From the NCBI GenBank assembly GCA_015066225.1, contig SVOT01000001.1, positions 372,001-436,000 of the forward strand: a stretch of DNA of 64,000 bases, written 5' to 3'. Below the pieces are notes generated by a model. The model did not search any database and had not been told where the DNA came from. It worked only from the letters and a program-made list of their open reading frames with translations. Position 1 is the first letter of the stretch, and each line of letters opens with the position of its first letter. Made by a program: the position numbers and the translations under genes. Below are positions 53,476-62,013 of the stretch, piece by piece. Source of the stretch: Oscillospiraceae bacterium (GTDB lineage: Bacteria > Bacillota > Clostridia > Oscillospirales > Acutalibacteraceae).

Positions 53476-54547
53476 GCTTCAACCCCCTTCCGGCTACACA
53501 CGAAATAATCAATATGCCCGGCAACACCACTACGGGTATAATATAAAGCACCACATTCAACGGCACCGACGACAGAAAACCGAACCTTTTGACATCACCC
53601 GAAATAAACACAAGAATAAAGCCTATAATTGTGCTCAGACAAACGGATATAACCGTTTTTGATACCTTCGGGAAAATATATGAAACACTTTTTATTACAA
53701 TTATCATATACAGCGTCAGCTTTGAAACCACACAAAGAATCCATATAGCCGTTTCCAAGGCATCAAGCCTTTCAAGTAATCCGAACTTTGCAAGAGATAC
53801 TGCCGCATAAGTCGGGAAAAGCTGCGTATCCGCAAAGACACCAAGCGTTCCTACAACAAAAAACAATATAAAAACAAAAACAATACCGCTGAGAATCACC
53901 CACAGAATATAGTTTTTCAGTAATTTTTCTCTTATATTTTCAGAAAAAACAACGACTGCGCCGATGCCGGTTGCATGGGCAGAAAAAATCAGACTATCCT
54001 TGAGAAAATCCTCTGCACCGAACTCAAAAAGCGGTGTAAAATTCAAAAAATCCACCTCTTCTATGAGGGTCAGCATGGCAAAAATTGTTGCACCCGTTAC
54101 AATGACGGTAAAAACAATGCCCGCCCTTGCCAAAGCACCGATACCAAGAAGTGCCAAGGCTCCGCACACAGCAACTAAACCGAGAATAAAAAAGGTCATA
54201 TCTGTCCCGGGGAACAGCTCCGAGCTTGCGAAAAGGTCAAAACGCGACGAGGTCATTATGGCATCAAGAAAATAAACTGCCCCGTAACACACGGCAACAA
54301 TTTTAAAAGCAGCATTTCCCTGCAAGGACTGACCATAGCTGAGCCTTGTTTTTCGTTGCATTTTAATAAACAGGTATGACGGAACGATGGCAACGAGATT
54401 AACCGCCACAAACACAACAGGGCGCAAAATTGAATCTGTGCTTGCTATTTTTATATCGGCGCTTGAGATATACATAAATAAAGTTCCCAGCATCGACAGA
54501 TACAGCAACGAAAAAAACTGCGGTGCGCTGATACTTTTTTCAGTCAT
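53459..54547 (-). CDS. gerB: GerAB/GerB family germination permease
   Basis: The B subunit, a 362-residue membrane protein of the amino-acid permease fold with about ten membrane spans, which probably binds the germinant. The opening SISAPQFFSLLYLSMLGTLF, and LQGNAAFKIVAVCYGAVYFL, fit the endospore germination permease family. It overlaps gerA by 8 nt and gerC by 17 nt. Confidence 0.92.
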   Translation of the reverse strand: MTEKSISAPQFFSLLYLSMLGTLFMYISSADIKIASTDSILRPVVFVAVNLVAIVPSYLFIKMQRKTRLSYGQSLQGNAAFKIVAVCYGAVYFLDAIMTSSRFDLFASSELFPGTDMTFFILGLVAVCGALALLGIGALARAGIVFTVIVTGATIFAMLTLIEEVDFLNFTPLFEFGAEDFLKDSLIFSAHATGIGAVVVFSENIREKLLKNYILWVILSGIVFVFILFFVVGTLGVFADTQLFPTYAAVSLAKFGLLERLDALETAIWILCVVSKLTLYMIIVIKSVSYIFPKVSKTVISVCLSTIIGFILVFISGDVKRFGFLSSVPLNVVLYIIPVVVLPGILIISCVAGRGLKRAKNG

Positions 54548-56045
54548 TTTTACCCCTCATTTTCAATGCATTTATATCAAATACCCGTTTACCCATTTTT
54601 TCCATATCCTGCCTGAATAACGAATCACGCCACATCGATTTATTATAGGGCGTAAAGGGTGCAAGATACGGTACGCCGTAGTCCGTCATTGAGCTAAGAC
54701 TAATTATAAGTGCTGCCGCACCTATCATAATTCCGTAAAGCCCGGTAAAGCCGCCGATAATTATAAAGACTATACGCAACACGGAAATGGGCTGATACAC
54801 CTCAGATGACACAAGCGAGCAGATTGCCGTCATAGCAACAACAATGAGCATTGGTGCACCGATAAGCCCCGCTGTAACCGCCGCATCACCAATAACAAGA
54901 GCACCGACGATACTGACAGCGTGACCGATTGTTTTCGGCATTCTCAGCCCCGCTTCACGCACTATTTCATATATAAAGTGTATAATCAATGCTTCAAGAG
55001 TCAGTGTAAACAAGGTGTTGCTTTCCATAATAACTATGTTGTAAAGCATATCATCCGGCAACATTTCCTGATGGAAAAGACCTATGGAAACAAAGGTCCC
55101 CGGCAAGAAGATGCTTATTAAAAAAGCGACAAATCTTATAAGGCGCATAAACCCCGCAAAAAATGGACGGTTTATATAGTCATCAAGAGTCTGAAAGTTT
55201 TCAATAAACAATTTCGGCACAACAAGTGCAAAGGGCGTGCCGTCAACTATGACACCCACCTTTCCCTCGCAAAGCTTAGCCGCAAACGTATCGGGGCGCT
55301 GTGTCTGACCCGTCATTGAAAAAAGGCTTTTTCTGTTTGTATCAAGAGCTTTACGCAGGTAACCCGCCCCAAGAACAGTATCCATATCAACTGCAGATAA
55401 ACGTTTTTTCACCTCTGCCAAAGTGTCGGAGTTCACTCTGTCTTTCATATAGCAGACGATTATTCTCGTTTTACTTGTTTTGCCGATTTCCTGTGGTTCA
55501 ATTTTCAGATTAGCTGTACACAGTCGCTTTCTTACGAGGGTAAGATTTGTTTTTATATTCTCTGTAAATCCCTCTCTTGACCCGAATTCCTGAACCTCTG
55601 TGTCAGGCTCCTGCAACGCTCTTTCGGGAATTTGCTGAACGCCGAAAATAATGCAGGTCTGCTCCCCCTCGACGAAAATCAGCAAGGTACCCCTTAACAT
55701 ATTCATTATTGCTTCATCGAGAGTTTTCGCTCTTCTTTGCTCTGTGCCGCATATAATATTATCACAGATGAAATCAATGGGGCTGTCCTCGGGCAGCTTG
55801 CCGCCGAACGTCAGAATCGGTCTTATTGCGTTATCAGCTATTCTCTGAGAGTTGCAAAGCCCGTCGCAGTTTGCAAAAACAACGCATTTACCCGCACAGT
55901 AGCCCTTTTTGACAACTATGTCAAAGCTACCCTCGAAAGCCTCTTTTATAATTCTGCCGTTTTCAACGGCATTTTTTCTTATATCACCAAATGTTTCTTC
56001 TTGTATATTATTGAGAGGAACAAAAACATTATCAGCTTTTTCCAC
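54540..56045 (-). CDS. gerA: GerA family spore germination protein
   Basis: The A subunit of the receptor, 501 residues: a soluble N-terminal region of about 270 residues, then membrane helices with GTFVSIGLFHQEMLP, EIVREAGLRMPKTIG and GLIGAPMLIVVAMTAI, all family marks. The start is GTG, about 5 nt after GAGGTG. The order gerA-gerB-gerC with overlaps is a complete tricistronic receptor. The 80-bp gap upstream is shared with the divergent DUF421 gene; no convincing sigma-G or sigma-A promoter could be assigned by eye. Confidence 0.93.
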   Translation of the reverse strand: MEKADNVFVPLNNIQEETFGDIRKNAVENGRIIKEAFEGSFDIVVKKGYCAGKCVVFANCDGLCNSQRIADNAIRPILTFGGKLPEDSPIDFICDNIICGTEQRRAKTLDEAIMNMLRGTLLIFVEGEQTCIIFGVQQIPERALQEPDTEVQEFGSREGFTENIKTNLTLVRKRLCTANLKIEPQEIGKTSKTRIIVCYMKDRVNSDTLAEVKKRLSAVDMDTVLGAGYLRKALDTNRKSLFSMTGQTQRPDTFAAKLCEGKVGVIVDGTPFALVVPKLFIENFQTLDDYINRPFFAGFMRLIRFVAFLISIFLPGTFVSIGLFHQEMLPDDMLYNIVIMESNTLFTLTLEALIIHFIYEIVREAGLRMPKTIGHAVSIVGALVIGDAAVTAGLIGAPMLIVVAMTAICSLVSSEVYQPISVLRIVFIIIGGFTGLYGIMIGAAALIISLSSMTDYGVPYLAPFTPYNKSMWRDSLFRQDMEKMGKRVFDINALKMRGKND

Positions 56046-56125
56046 TTTACCACCTCAAAAAAATCTTTTCCGTTAAAATTGAGAATATACCGTCGCAACA
56101 AGGAAAAAATACGTATGGTGATTTT

Positions 56126-56797
56126 ATGCTTGGAATGATAATTAAAACTTTTATAATTTACTGCACAGTTGCGGTCTGTGTCAGGCTTATGGGTAAAAGA
56201 CAGCTTGGTGAACTGCAGCCGGGCGAGCTTGTGGTAACAATACTGATTTCAGAAATTGCCGCCGCTCCTATTTTTGATAATAGCGTTTCAATTTTAGGCA
56301 CAATAGTTTCACTGTTGCTTCTTGTCAGTTTTGAAATAATAAGCTCGGTTTTATCTATGAAAAGCGTACGCTTCAGACTTCTGTCTGAGGGCAACCCAAT
56401 AACTGTAATACGAAAAGGGAAGCTACAACTTCAAGAACTTAAAAAACTTCGTTTTACAATAAACGACATTCTCGCAGCACTAAGGCAAAAAGATATTTTT
56501 AATATTGAGGATGTTGAAAACGCAATTATCGAAACAAACGGAACACTTTCTGTTATGCTAAAAGCTGACAAACAACCGCTAACCCCGGAAACGAAAAACA
56601 AAAAGAAAGAACAGACAATACCCTGCCCCGTAGTTATTGACGGAAGAATTGTAAAAACAGCATTCAACGACTGCAATATAACAATGGATGAAGTTAAAAA
56701 GAAAATAGAAAAAGAAAAGCTTAACCAGAACGAGATAGTATTAATGACCATAGACGAAAATAAAAAATACTATGTAATAACAAAAAAGGAGTGCTGA
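56126..56797 (+). CDS. DUF421 (YetF-like) membrane protein
   Basis: A 223-residue protein with N-terminal membrane helices (about 5-80) and a cytoplasmic DUF421 domain. RLMGKRQLGELQPGELVVTILISE is split across the first helices; TVIRKGKLQLQELKKLRFTINDIL-like sequence follows. Some YetF-type proteins in Bacillus localise to the spore inner membrane and affect permeability and germination. Adjacency to gerA makes a spore role plausible but unproved. The DUF4363 gene follows after 2 nt. Confidence 0.9.
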   Translation: MLGMIIKTFIIYCTVAVCVRLMGKRQLGELQPGELVVTILISEIAAAPIFDNSVSILGTIVSLLLLVSFEIISSVLSMKSVRFRLLSEGNPITVIRKGKLQLQELKKLRFTINDILAALRQKDIFNIEDVENAIIETNGTLSVMLKADKQPLTPETKNKKKEQTIPCPVVIDGRIVKTAFNDCNITMDEVKKKIEKEKLNQNEIVLMTIDENKKYYVITKKEC

Positions 56798-56799
56798 CA

Positions 56800-57180
56800 A
56801 TGAACAGAACCGTTATCGCCGTTATATTGCTCGTTGTTGCGGTGGCGCTGGGCATAACCTGCCACTTTTATGTGAAAAACACCTGCGACTCAATGCTGAC
56901 GCTGGTTGACGACGTATTAGAAGAAGCAATAACAGAAAACACAGTAAAAGTTAACTCCTCAACGGTTCTTCTGAACTCACAATGGAAATCAAAAAAATTT
57001 TTATTCAATTTTTTCCTTGGTCAGAACGATTTTTCAACCGTTGAAGCTTATATCGGGAATGCATTATTATATTCTGAAATACAGGATAATGAAGCCTTAG
57101 TGATATGTTTGAGTGAACTCAGAGAGGAGCTCCGTCGCATTAAACGGTCAAATGACCTTGATTTACAGACAGCACTCTAG
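56800..57180 (+). CDS. DUF4363 small membrane-anchored protein
   Basis: A 126-residue protein with one N-terminal helix (about 3-24) and a helical extracytoplasmic region (TCDSMLTLVDDVLEEAIT; YSEIQDNEALVICLSELREEL), as in DUF4363. Such proteins often pair with DUF421 genes in spore formers. The ATG at 56800 follows AAAGGA by 9 nt; a GTG three codons upstream lies too close to that site. Function unknown. Confidence 0.85.
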   Translation: MNRTVIAVILLVVAVALGITCHFYVKNTCDSMLTLVDDVLEEAITENTVKVNSSTVLLNSQWKSKKFLFNFFLGQNDFSTVEAYIGNALLYSEIQDNEALVICLSELREELRRIKRSNDLDLQTAL

Positions 57181-57204
57181 GGTGCAAAATCTTGTGAAAA
57201 ACTA

Positions 57205-57233
57205 TTGAAAATCAGCGTTTACGGGTATATAAT
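57205..57233 (+). promoter_or_regulatory. Sigma-A promoter for the NfeD-SPFH-PH operon
   Basis: TTGAAA (57205-57210), 17 nt, perfect TATAAT (57228-57233), about 53 nt before the NfeD start codon. Confidence 0.8.
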
Positions 57234-57286
57234 TTATGTGAGAAGTCACAAAATACCACAAAAAACAGAAAGGGTGTGAAGATACA

Positions 57287-57727
57287 ATGACTTTCATCTG
57301 GCTCGGTCTGCTCGTTGCTTTTATAATAATAGAAGCATCTACAGCGCAGCTTGTCACCGTGTGGTTTGCTGTGGGCTCCCTCGCCGCACTCATCACTTCG
57401 ATTTTCACCGAAAGCATTTTGGTGCAAATCCTTATTTTTGTGTTGATCTCGGCAATTACGCTTGCTGTGACACGACCATTTGTAAAAAAGGTCACAAAAG
57501 GCAAAAAGCAACCCACAAATGCAGATATGTACATAAATCAAGAGGGTGTTGTCACCGAAAGAATTGATAATATATCTGCAAAGGGTCTTGTAAAGGTAAA
57601 GGGCTCCGTGTGGACAGCACGAACCGAAACCGACGATATCAGCCTGCAAGAGGGCACTCGTGTAAGGGTAAAAAAAATAGACGGTGTTAAACTGATAGTT
57701 ACACCCGTCGAATATGTTAATAAATAG
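57287..57727 (+). CDS. NfeD family membrane protein (short form)
   Basis: A 146-residue short NfeD: two or three helices (about 2-65) followed by an OB-fold (GVVTERIDNISAKGLVKVKG; WTARTE; GTRVRVKKIDGVKL). Short NfeD proteins partner with SPFH proteins in membrane microdomains. Here the SPFH gene follows by 11 nt, giving the expected pair. Confidence 0.92.
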   Translation: MTFIWLGLLVAFIIIEASTAQLVTVWFAVGSLAALITSIFTESILVQILIFVLISAITLAVTRPFVKKVTKGKKQPTNADMYINQEGVVTERIDNISAKGLVKVKGSVWTARTETDDISLQEGTRVRVKKIDGVKLIVTPVEYVNK

Positions 57728-57738
57728 GAGGTTTTTCT

Positions 57739-58692
57739 ATGTCATTAATTACATTAGGTCTGGAAATCAGCGGAGGTATATTCGCAATACTTGCCGTTCT
57801 GGCAGTTTTGATTTTACTTGTTGTTTCAAACATCAAAATTGTTCCCCAATCAAAGGCATACGTTATTGAAAGATTAGGTGCATACCATACCACATGGGAA
57901 ACGGGCTTTCACGTGAAAATCCCGTTTATTGAAAAGGTGGCAAAAATCGTTTCTCTTAAAGAACAGGTTGTTGACTTCCCGCCACAGCCCGTTATCACCA
58001 AAGATAACGTTACAATGCAGATTGACACGGTTGTCTTCTTCCAGATAACCGACCCCAAGCTTTATTGCTACGGTGTTGAATCCCCCATTTCTGCTATTGA
58101 AAACCTTTCCGCAACAACTCTCCGTAACATCATCGGTGAGCTTGAGCTTGACCACACACTCACCTCACGTGATACAATCAATGCAAAAATCAGAGGTATT
58201 CTTGATGAAGCAACAGACCCTTGGGGTATAAAGGTTAACAGAGTTGAGCTCAAAAACATTCTTCCGCCCCGCGAAATTCAGGATGCTATGGAAAAGCAGA
58301 TGAAGGCAGAGCGCGAAAGACGTGAAAGCATCCTCCGTGCGGAGGGTGAAAAAGCAAGCCAGGTGCTTATTGCAGAGGGTAGAAAAGAAGCTCTCATATT
58401 GAGTGCAGAGGCAGACAAACAGGCCGCCATACTTCACGCAGAGGCCGTTAAGGAATCAAAAATACGCGAAGCCGAAGGTGAAGCAGATGCTATTCTCGCA
58501 ATCCAGAAGGCACAGGCTGAAGGTATCAGAATGATTAATGAAGCCGCACCCTCAAAGGGCTACCTTTCTCTCAAGGGTATGGAGGCATTCGAGAAAGCGG
58601 CTAACGGCCAGGCAACAAAGATTATTGTTCCCTCAGACTTACAGAGCCTTGCAGGTGTAACAGGAAGTGTAAAGGAGTTCTTAAAGGACTGA
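57739..58692 (+). CDS. SPFH/band 7 family protein (QmcA/stomatin-like)
   Basis: A 317-residue membrane-anchored protein: one helix (about 15-33), then the SPFH/band 7 domain (VPQSKAYVIERLGAYHTTWETG; IPFIEKVAKIVSLKEQVVDF; TLRNIIGELELDHTLTSRD), and an Ala/Glu-rich coiled region after about 195. Such proteins form oligomeric scaffolds. It is translated with NfeD and a PH-domain protein. Confidence 0.94.
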   Translation: MSLITLGLEISGGIFAILAVLAVLILLVVSNIKIVPQSKAYVIERLGAYHTTWETGFHVKIPFIEKVAKIVSLKEQVVDFPPQPVITKDNVTMQIDTVVFFQITDPKLYCYGVESPISAIENLSATTLRNIIGELELDHTLTSRDTINAKIRGILDEATDPWGIKVNRVELKNILPPREIQDAMEKQMKAERERRESILRAEGEKASQVLIAEGRKEALILSAEADKQAAILHAEAVKESKIREAEGEADAILAIQKAQAEGIRMINEAAPSKGYLSLKGMEAFEKAANGQATKIIVPSDLQSLAGVTGSVKEFLKD

Positions 58693-58696
58693 TTTA

Positions 58697-59242
58697 ATGG
58701 AAAACTACAAAGATTTTGAATGGATAAATGCAGAGCTTCTGCCCGATGAATATGTGTTATGGAAGGGTAAACCCTCAGACAAACATATTCTTTCAACTTC
58801 GGATATCGTTTTTATCCCATTCAGTATTATCTGGTGCGGCTTTGCACTGTTTTGGGAAACCGGAGTGTTGTTTTCTGACAGCCCGTTCTTCTTTAAACTG
58901 TTTGGCATTCCCTTTGTATGTGTGGGTCTGTATATGCTGTTCGGCAGGTTTATCCACCAAAAAATTCTTTTAAAAGAAACGTTTTATGTTCTCACAAACA
59001 GGCGTGCAATATTTTACCGCAAAAGGAAAATTGCCTACTGTGATTATCTCAGCGAAAACAACATTCAAATAAAATTGAAGAAAAACGGTATTGGAACAAT
59101 AAGCTTTGGTAGTGCAGACAACGGTTTTTCAAACGGCGATTGGGTCTTTGGCAATTTCAAATCAGGCTTTTCTGAATTTGTTAACATTCCCGATGCACAA
59201 TCCGTTCACAGATTAATAACACAGAAAAAAATACAAAAATAA
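58697..59242 (+). CDS. PH-domain-like membrane protein
   Basis: A 181-residue protein. The N-terminal segment LLPDEYVLWKGKPSD, two helices (about 35-55 and 68-88) and a later YVLTNRRAIFYRKRK motif match bacterial PH-domain (bPH) proteins, with the domain split by the helices. It is the third gene of the NfeD-SPFH operon (4-nt gap), so it may act with that scaffold. The role is unknown. Confidence 0.78.
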   Translation: MENYKDFEWINAELLPDEYVLWKGKPSDKHILSTSDIVFIPFSIIWCGFALFWETGVLFSDSPFFFKLFGIPFVCVGLYMLFGRFIHQKILLKETFYVLTNRRAIFYRKRKIAYCDYLSENNIQIKLKKNGIGTISFGSADNGFSNGDWVFGNFKSGFSEFVNIPDAQSVHRLITQKKIQK

Positions 59243-59250
59243 TTTATAGC

Positions 59251-59288
59251 AAAAATCCTTGCAATGATTTTCATTGCAAGGATTTTTT
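59251..59288. terminator. Bidirectional terminator between PH-domain and MATE genes
   Basis: AAAAATCCTTGCAATGA pairs with TCATTGCAAGGATTTTT, a perfect 17-bp stem with a T run on either side. Confidence 0.93.
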
Positions 59289-60621
59289 ATTGCTTCAATT
59301 TTTTTCGCATTACGCCGATTGCAAAGGCTGTTGACATAACCGTGGCAACCGTCCAGCCAATGGGCCATGAATACCATATACCCTGATAACCCCAGACAGG
59401 TGCAAAAGCAAATGCCAATACAACTCGCAGAATTAAATCGGTAAAGGTTGCAACCATAAACAGCTTCATTGACCCCGTACCGCGAAGAATGCCGTCACCA
59501 ACAAGTTTAAGACCGATAAAGCAGAAAAACGGCGACACGGTTTTTAAAAAGGCTGAGCCCGAATCCAAAGCCATGGCAGAGCCGTCACCCTCCATAAACA
59601 CCTCTATTAAACTGCCGTTAAAGAAAAGATAAACTGCAGCAAAAACACAACCCGTTACCATTACCATTACAGAGCCGCACTTAAATCCCGCTTTTATTCT
59701 TGAATACGTGCCCGCCCCAAGGTTTTGCGCCGTAAAGCCCGAAACACCGTTACCAAAAGTACACAGGGCGTTGATAGTGAAGGTGTTGAGCTTTATTGCG
59801 GCAGAATAGCCCGCTATAACAGACGAGCCAAAGCCGTTTATAAGCTTCTGAATAAACACGTTACCAACCGAAACAAAGCTTTGTTGAAGAACGCTGGGGA
59901 TGGAAATAGCTGCCATACGTCGAAGAAGCTCAAATGAAAAAATCGGTGCTCTGCCATCACTATGAAGCTTATTAAGGTGTCTGAACAATGTCAACAATGA
60001 AAGAATACCTGCCAAGCCTTGAGCTATGAAGGTTGCCCAGGCAACACCCGAAACACCCCAACCGAAGCTTGCAACAAACACATAGTCGAGAATAACATTA
60101 AGAACAGACGAAAAAATTAAAAAGTAAAGAGAGGTTTTGGAATCCCCCAAGGACGTGAATATTCCGTTTGCGATGTTGTAAACAAAAAGGAATATAAAGC
60201 CACCGAGATATATTTCGAGATACGTGGCAGAATCTCTGAAAATGTTTTCAGGTGTATCGATAGCTTCCATAAGATCAGGGGTAAGAAGTATGCCGAAAAG
60301 AGTCAACAGCCCACCAATGACGAGCGATGAAATCAACGCTGTTGTTGATGCAGTTTTAACCCTTTTATTTTCTTTTGCACCGAAAAGCTGAGAGATAACA
60401 ACGCTGCAACCGATGTTGCAACCAACGGCAACAGCATTGAAAATATTTACTATGGGGTACGATGCACCAACAGCCGCCAACGCATCCTCACCCGCAAAGC
60501 GACCTGCTATAAGGCTGTCGGCTATGCTGTACATTTGCTGAAAAACAACGCTGATAAACAGCGGCATTGTAAATTTCAGCAAAACGCCGTTAACTTTTCC
60601 TTTCGTTAAATCTCTTGCCAT
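59287..60621 (-). CDS. MATE family efflux transporter
   Basis: A 444-residue, 12-helix multidrug and toxin extrusion family protein, which exports drugs, dyes or metabolites using Na+ or H+. It shows LLKFTMPLFISVVFQQMYSI, IAGRFAGEDALAAVGASYPI and the repeated second half (AAISIPSVLQQSFVSVGNVF; AGYSAAIKLNTF). The substrate is unknown. It has its own promoter at 60652-60680. Confidence 0.94.
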   Translation of the reverse strand: MARDLTKGKVNGVLLKFTMPLFISVVFQQMYSIADSLIAGRFAGEDALAAVGASYPIVNIFNAVAVGCNIGCSVVISQLFGAKENKRVKTASTTALISSLVIGGLLTLFGILLTPDLMEAIDTPENIFRDSATYLEIYLGGFIFLFVYNIANGIFTSLGDSKTSLYFLIFSSVLNVILDYVFVASFGWGVSGVAWATFIAQGLAGILSLLTLFRHLNKLHSDGRAPIFSFELLRRMAAISIPSVLQQSFVSVGNVFIQKLINGFGSSVIAGYSAAIKLNTFTINALCTFGNGVSGFTAQNLGAGTYSRIKAGFKCGSVMVMVTGCVFAAVYLFFNGSLIEVFMEGDGSAMALDSGSAFLKTVSPFFCFIGLKLVGDGILRGTGSMKLFMVATFTDLILRVVLAFAFAPVWGYQGIWYSWPIGWTVATVMSTAFAIGVMRKKLKQ

Positions 60622-60651
60622 AAAATCATATCTCCGTTTTAGTTTAATAGT

Positions 60652-60680
60652 ATTATAAAAGAGTATTCTTGTTTTGTAAA
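60652..60680 (-). promoter_or_regulatory. Sigma-A promoter for the MATE transporter
   Basis: On the minus strand TTTACA (60680-60675) and perfect TATAAT (60657-60652) are 17 nt apart, about 30 nt ahead of the start codon. Confidence 0.75.
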
Positions 60681-60723
60681 TGAACTCATTTTAGAAAAAC
60701 CGAAAAAAACAGAGGTGGTTTTT

Positions 60724-62013
60724 ATGCAAAACTTTATAAATTCCCTGAATTCGGTTGTGTGGGGTCTGCCCATGCTGTTATTCTTTTTGTTTACAGCATT
60801 GAGATTTTCTTTTAAAAGCAGTTTTTTTCAATTCCGTGGATTCGGGAAAATGCTGTCTTCCACCATAGGCAACACATTCAAAAGCAAAAAAGAAACAGGT
60901 GTCAGCCAATGGGGCGCCTTTTGCTCTGTGCTTGGTGCCTGTATCGGAACGGGTAATATCGTGGGTGTTGCCACAGCAATATATTACGGCGGGCCGGGCA
61001 CGGTTTTCTGGATGTGGGCATCTGCTTTTCTTTCGATGATGACAGCTTATTCCGAAAACTACCTTGGCATAAAATACAGAAAAAAGGATAAATACGGCAC
61101 CTTTTGCGGCGGTGCTTTCTCATATATGGAAAACGGACTTAAAATGAAGAAAATGGCAAAAGCCTATGCTTTTTTCGGTCTGATGTCTGCAATCGGTATG
61201 GGTAACCTGACACAGGGGAACTCCGTATCACAAGCATTGACCCGGGGCTTTGGCATCAACACGCTAATAACAGGTGTTGCAGCGACAGCCTTATGCTTTA
61301 TTATTATAAACGGCGGAGTTAAAAGAATCGCAAGCTTCGGCACGATTATCGTCCCTTTTATGACAATCGGATATCTGCTGTTATCCGGTTTGGTGCTTTT
61401 CAAATTCAGAACAGAAATAATTCCTTGCTTTTCTCTCATTTTCAGAGAGGCTTTTTCTTTAAAAGCTCTGAACGGATTCGGCATGTATAAGGCTATGAGA
61501 TATGGCATATCACGCGGTATTTTTTCAAATGAAGCAGGCTTGGGCTCCTCCACACTTCTGCACTCGCAGGTTGAAAACAGCGATAAAGAGGTTCAGGGAA
61601 TGTGGGCAATGCTCGAGGTTTTTATAGACACAATATTTTTGTGCACCGTTACGGCGCTTGTTATTCTTGTTGGCGCAAAAAAAGAATACTTTACTCTTTT
61701 CGGTGCCGAATTATCCTTGAGTGCATACGGTACAGTTGGTGAAATCGGGCGAAAAGGAATTGCCTTATTAACGGCAATTTTCGCTTTTACATCCCTTGCA
61801 AGCTGTTCTTTTTACGGTGAAAAAAGCTTTGAATACCTTTTTGGTAAAAGGCACACAAAGCTTTTCAAAAACGTTTATGTTGTTTTAGTTTTTATCGGGT
61901 GTATTACGTCACCCAAAACCGTCTGGGAATTTGCCGATATCTGCAACGGTCTGATGGCAATCCCAAACCTTTTCGCAATCAACTCATTGGCAAAAGAGGT
62001 TGAATATCCTTAA
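60724..62013 (+). CDS. Sodium:alanine symporter (AGCS family)
   Basis: A 429-residue, about 10-helix transporter that takes up alanine or glycine with Na+. It has the family signature GTGNIVGVATAIYYGGPGTV, AFLSMMTAYSENYLGIKYR and NEAGLGSSTLLH. The ATG at 60724 follows AGAGGTGG by 5 nt; a GTG three codons upstream is part of that site. Its stop codon overlaps the stop of the opposing LRR/FN3 gene, with no terminator between them. Confidence 0.94.
   Translation: MQNFINSLNSVVWGLPMLLFFLFTALRFSFKSSFFQFRGFGKMLSSTIGNTFKSKKETGVSQWGAFCSVLGACIGTGNIVGVATAIYYGGPGTVFWMWASAFLSMMTAYSENYLGIKYRKKDKYGTFCGGAFSYMENGLKMKKMAKAYAFFGLMSAIGMGNLTQGNSVSQALTRGFGINTLITGVAATALCFIIINGGVKRIASFGTIIVPFMTIGYLLLSGLVLFKFRTEIIPCFSLIFREAFSLKALNGFGMYKAMRYGISRGIFSNEAGLGSSTLLHSQVENSDKEVQGMWAMLEVFIDTIFLCTVTALVILVGAKKEYFTLFGAELSLSAYGTVGEIGRKGIALLTAIFAFTSLASCSFYGEKSFEYLFGKRHTKLFKNVYVVLVFIGCITSPKTVWEFADICNGLMAIPNLFAINSLAKEVEYP

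Noticed and set aside
56046..56125. Forespore sigma-G promoters in the gerA/DUF421 gap
   Set aside because: GAATA-like and ATACGTA-like pieces exist but spacing does not fit either strand; not supportable by eye.
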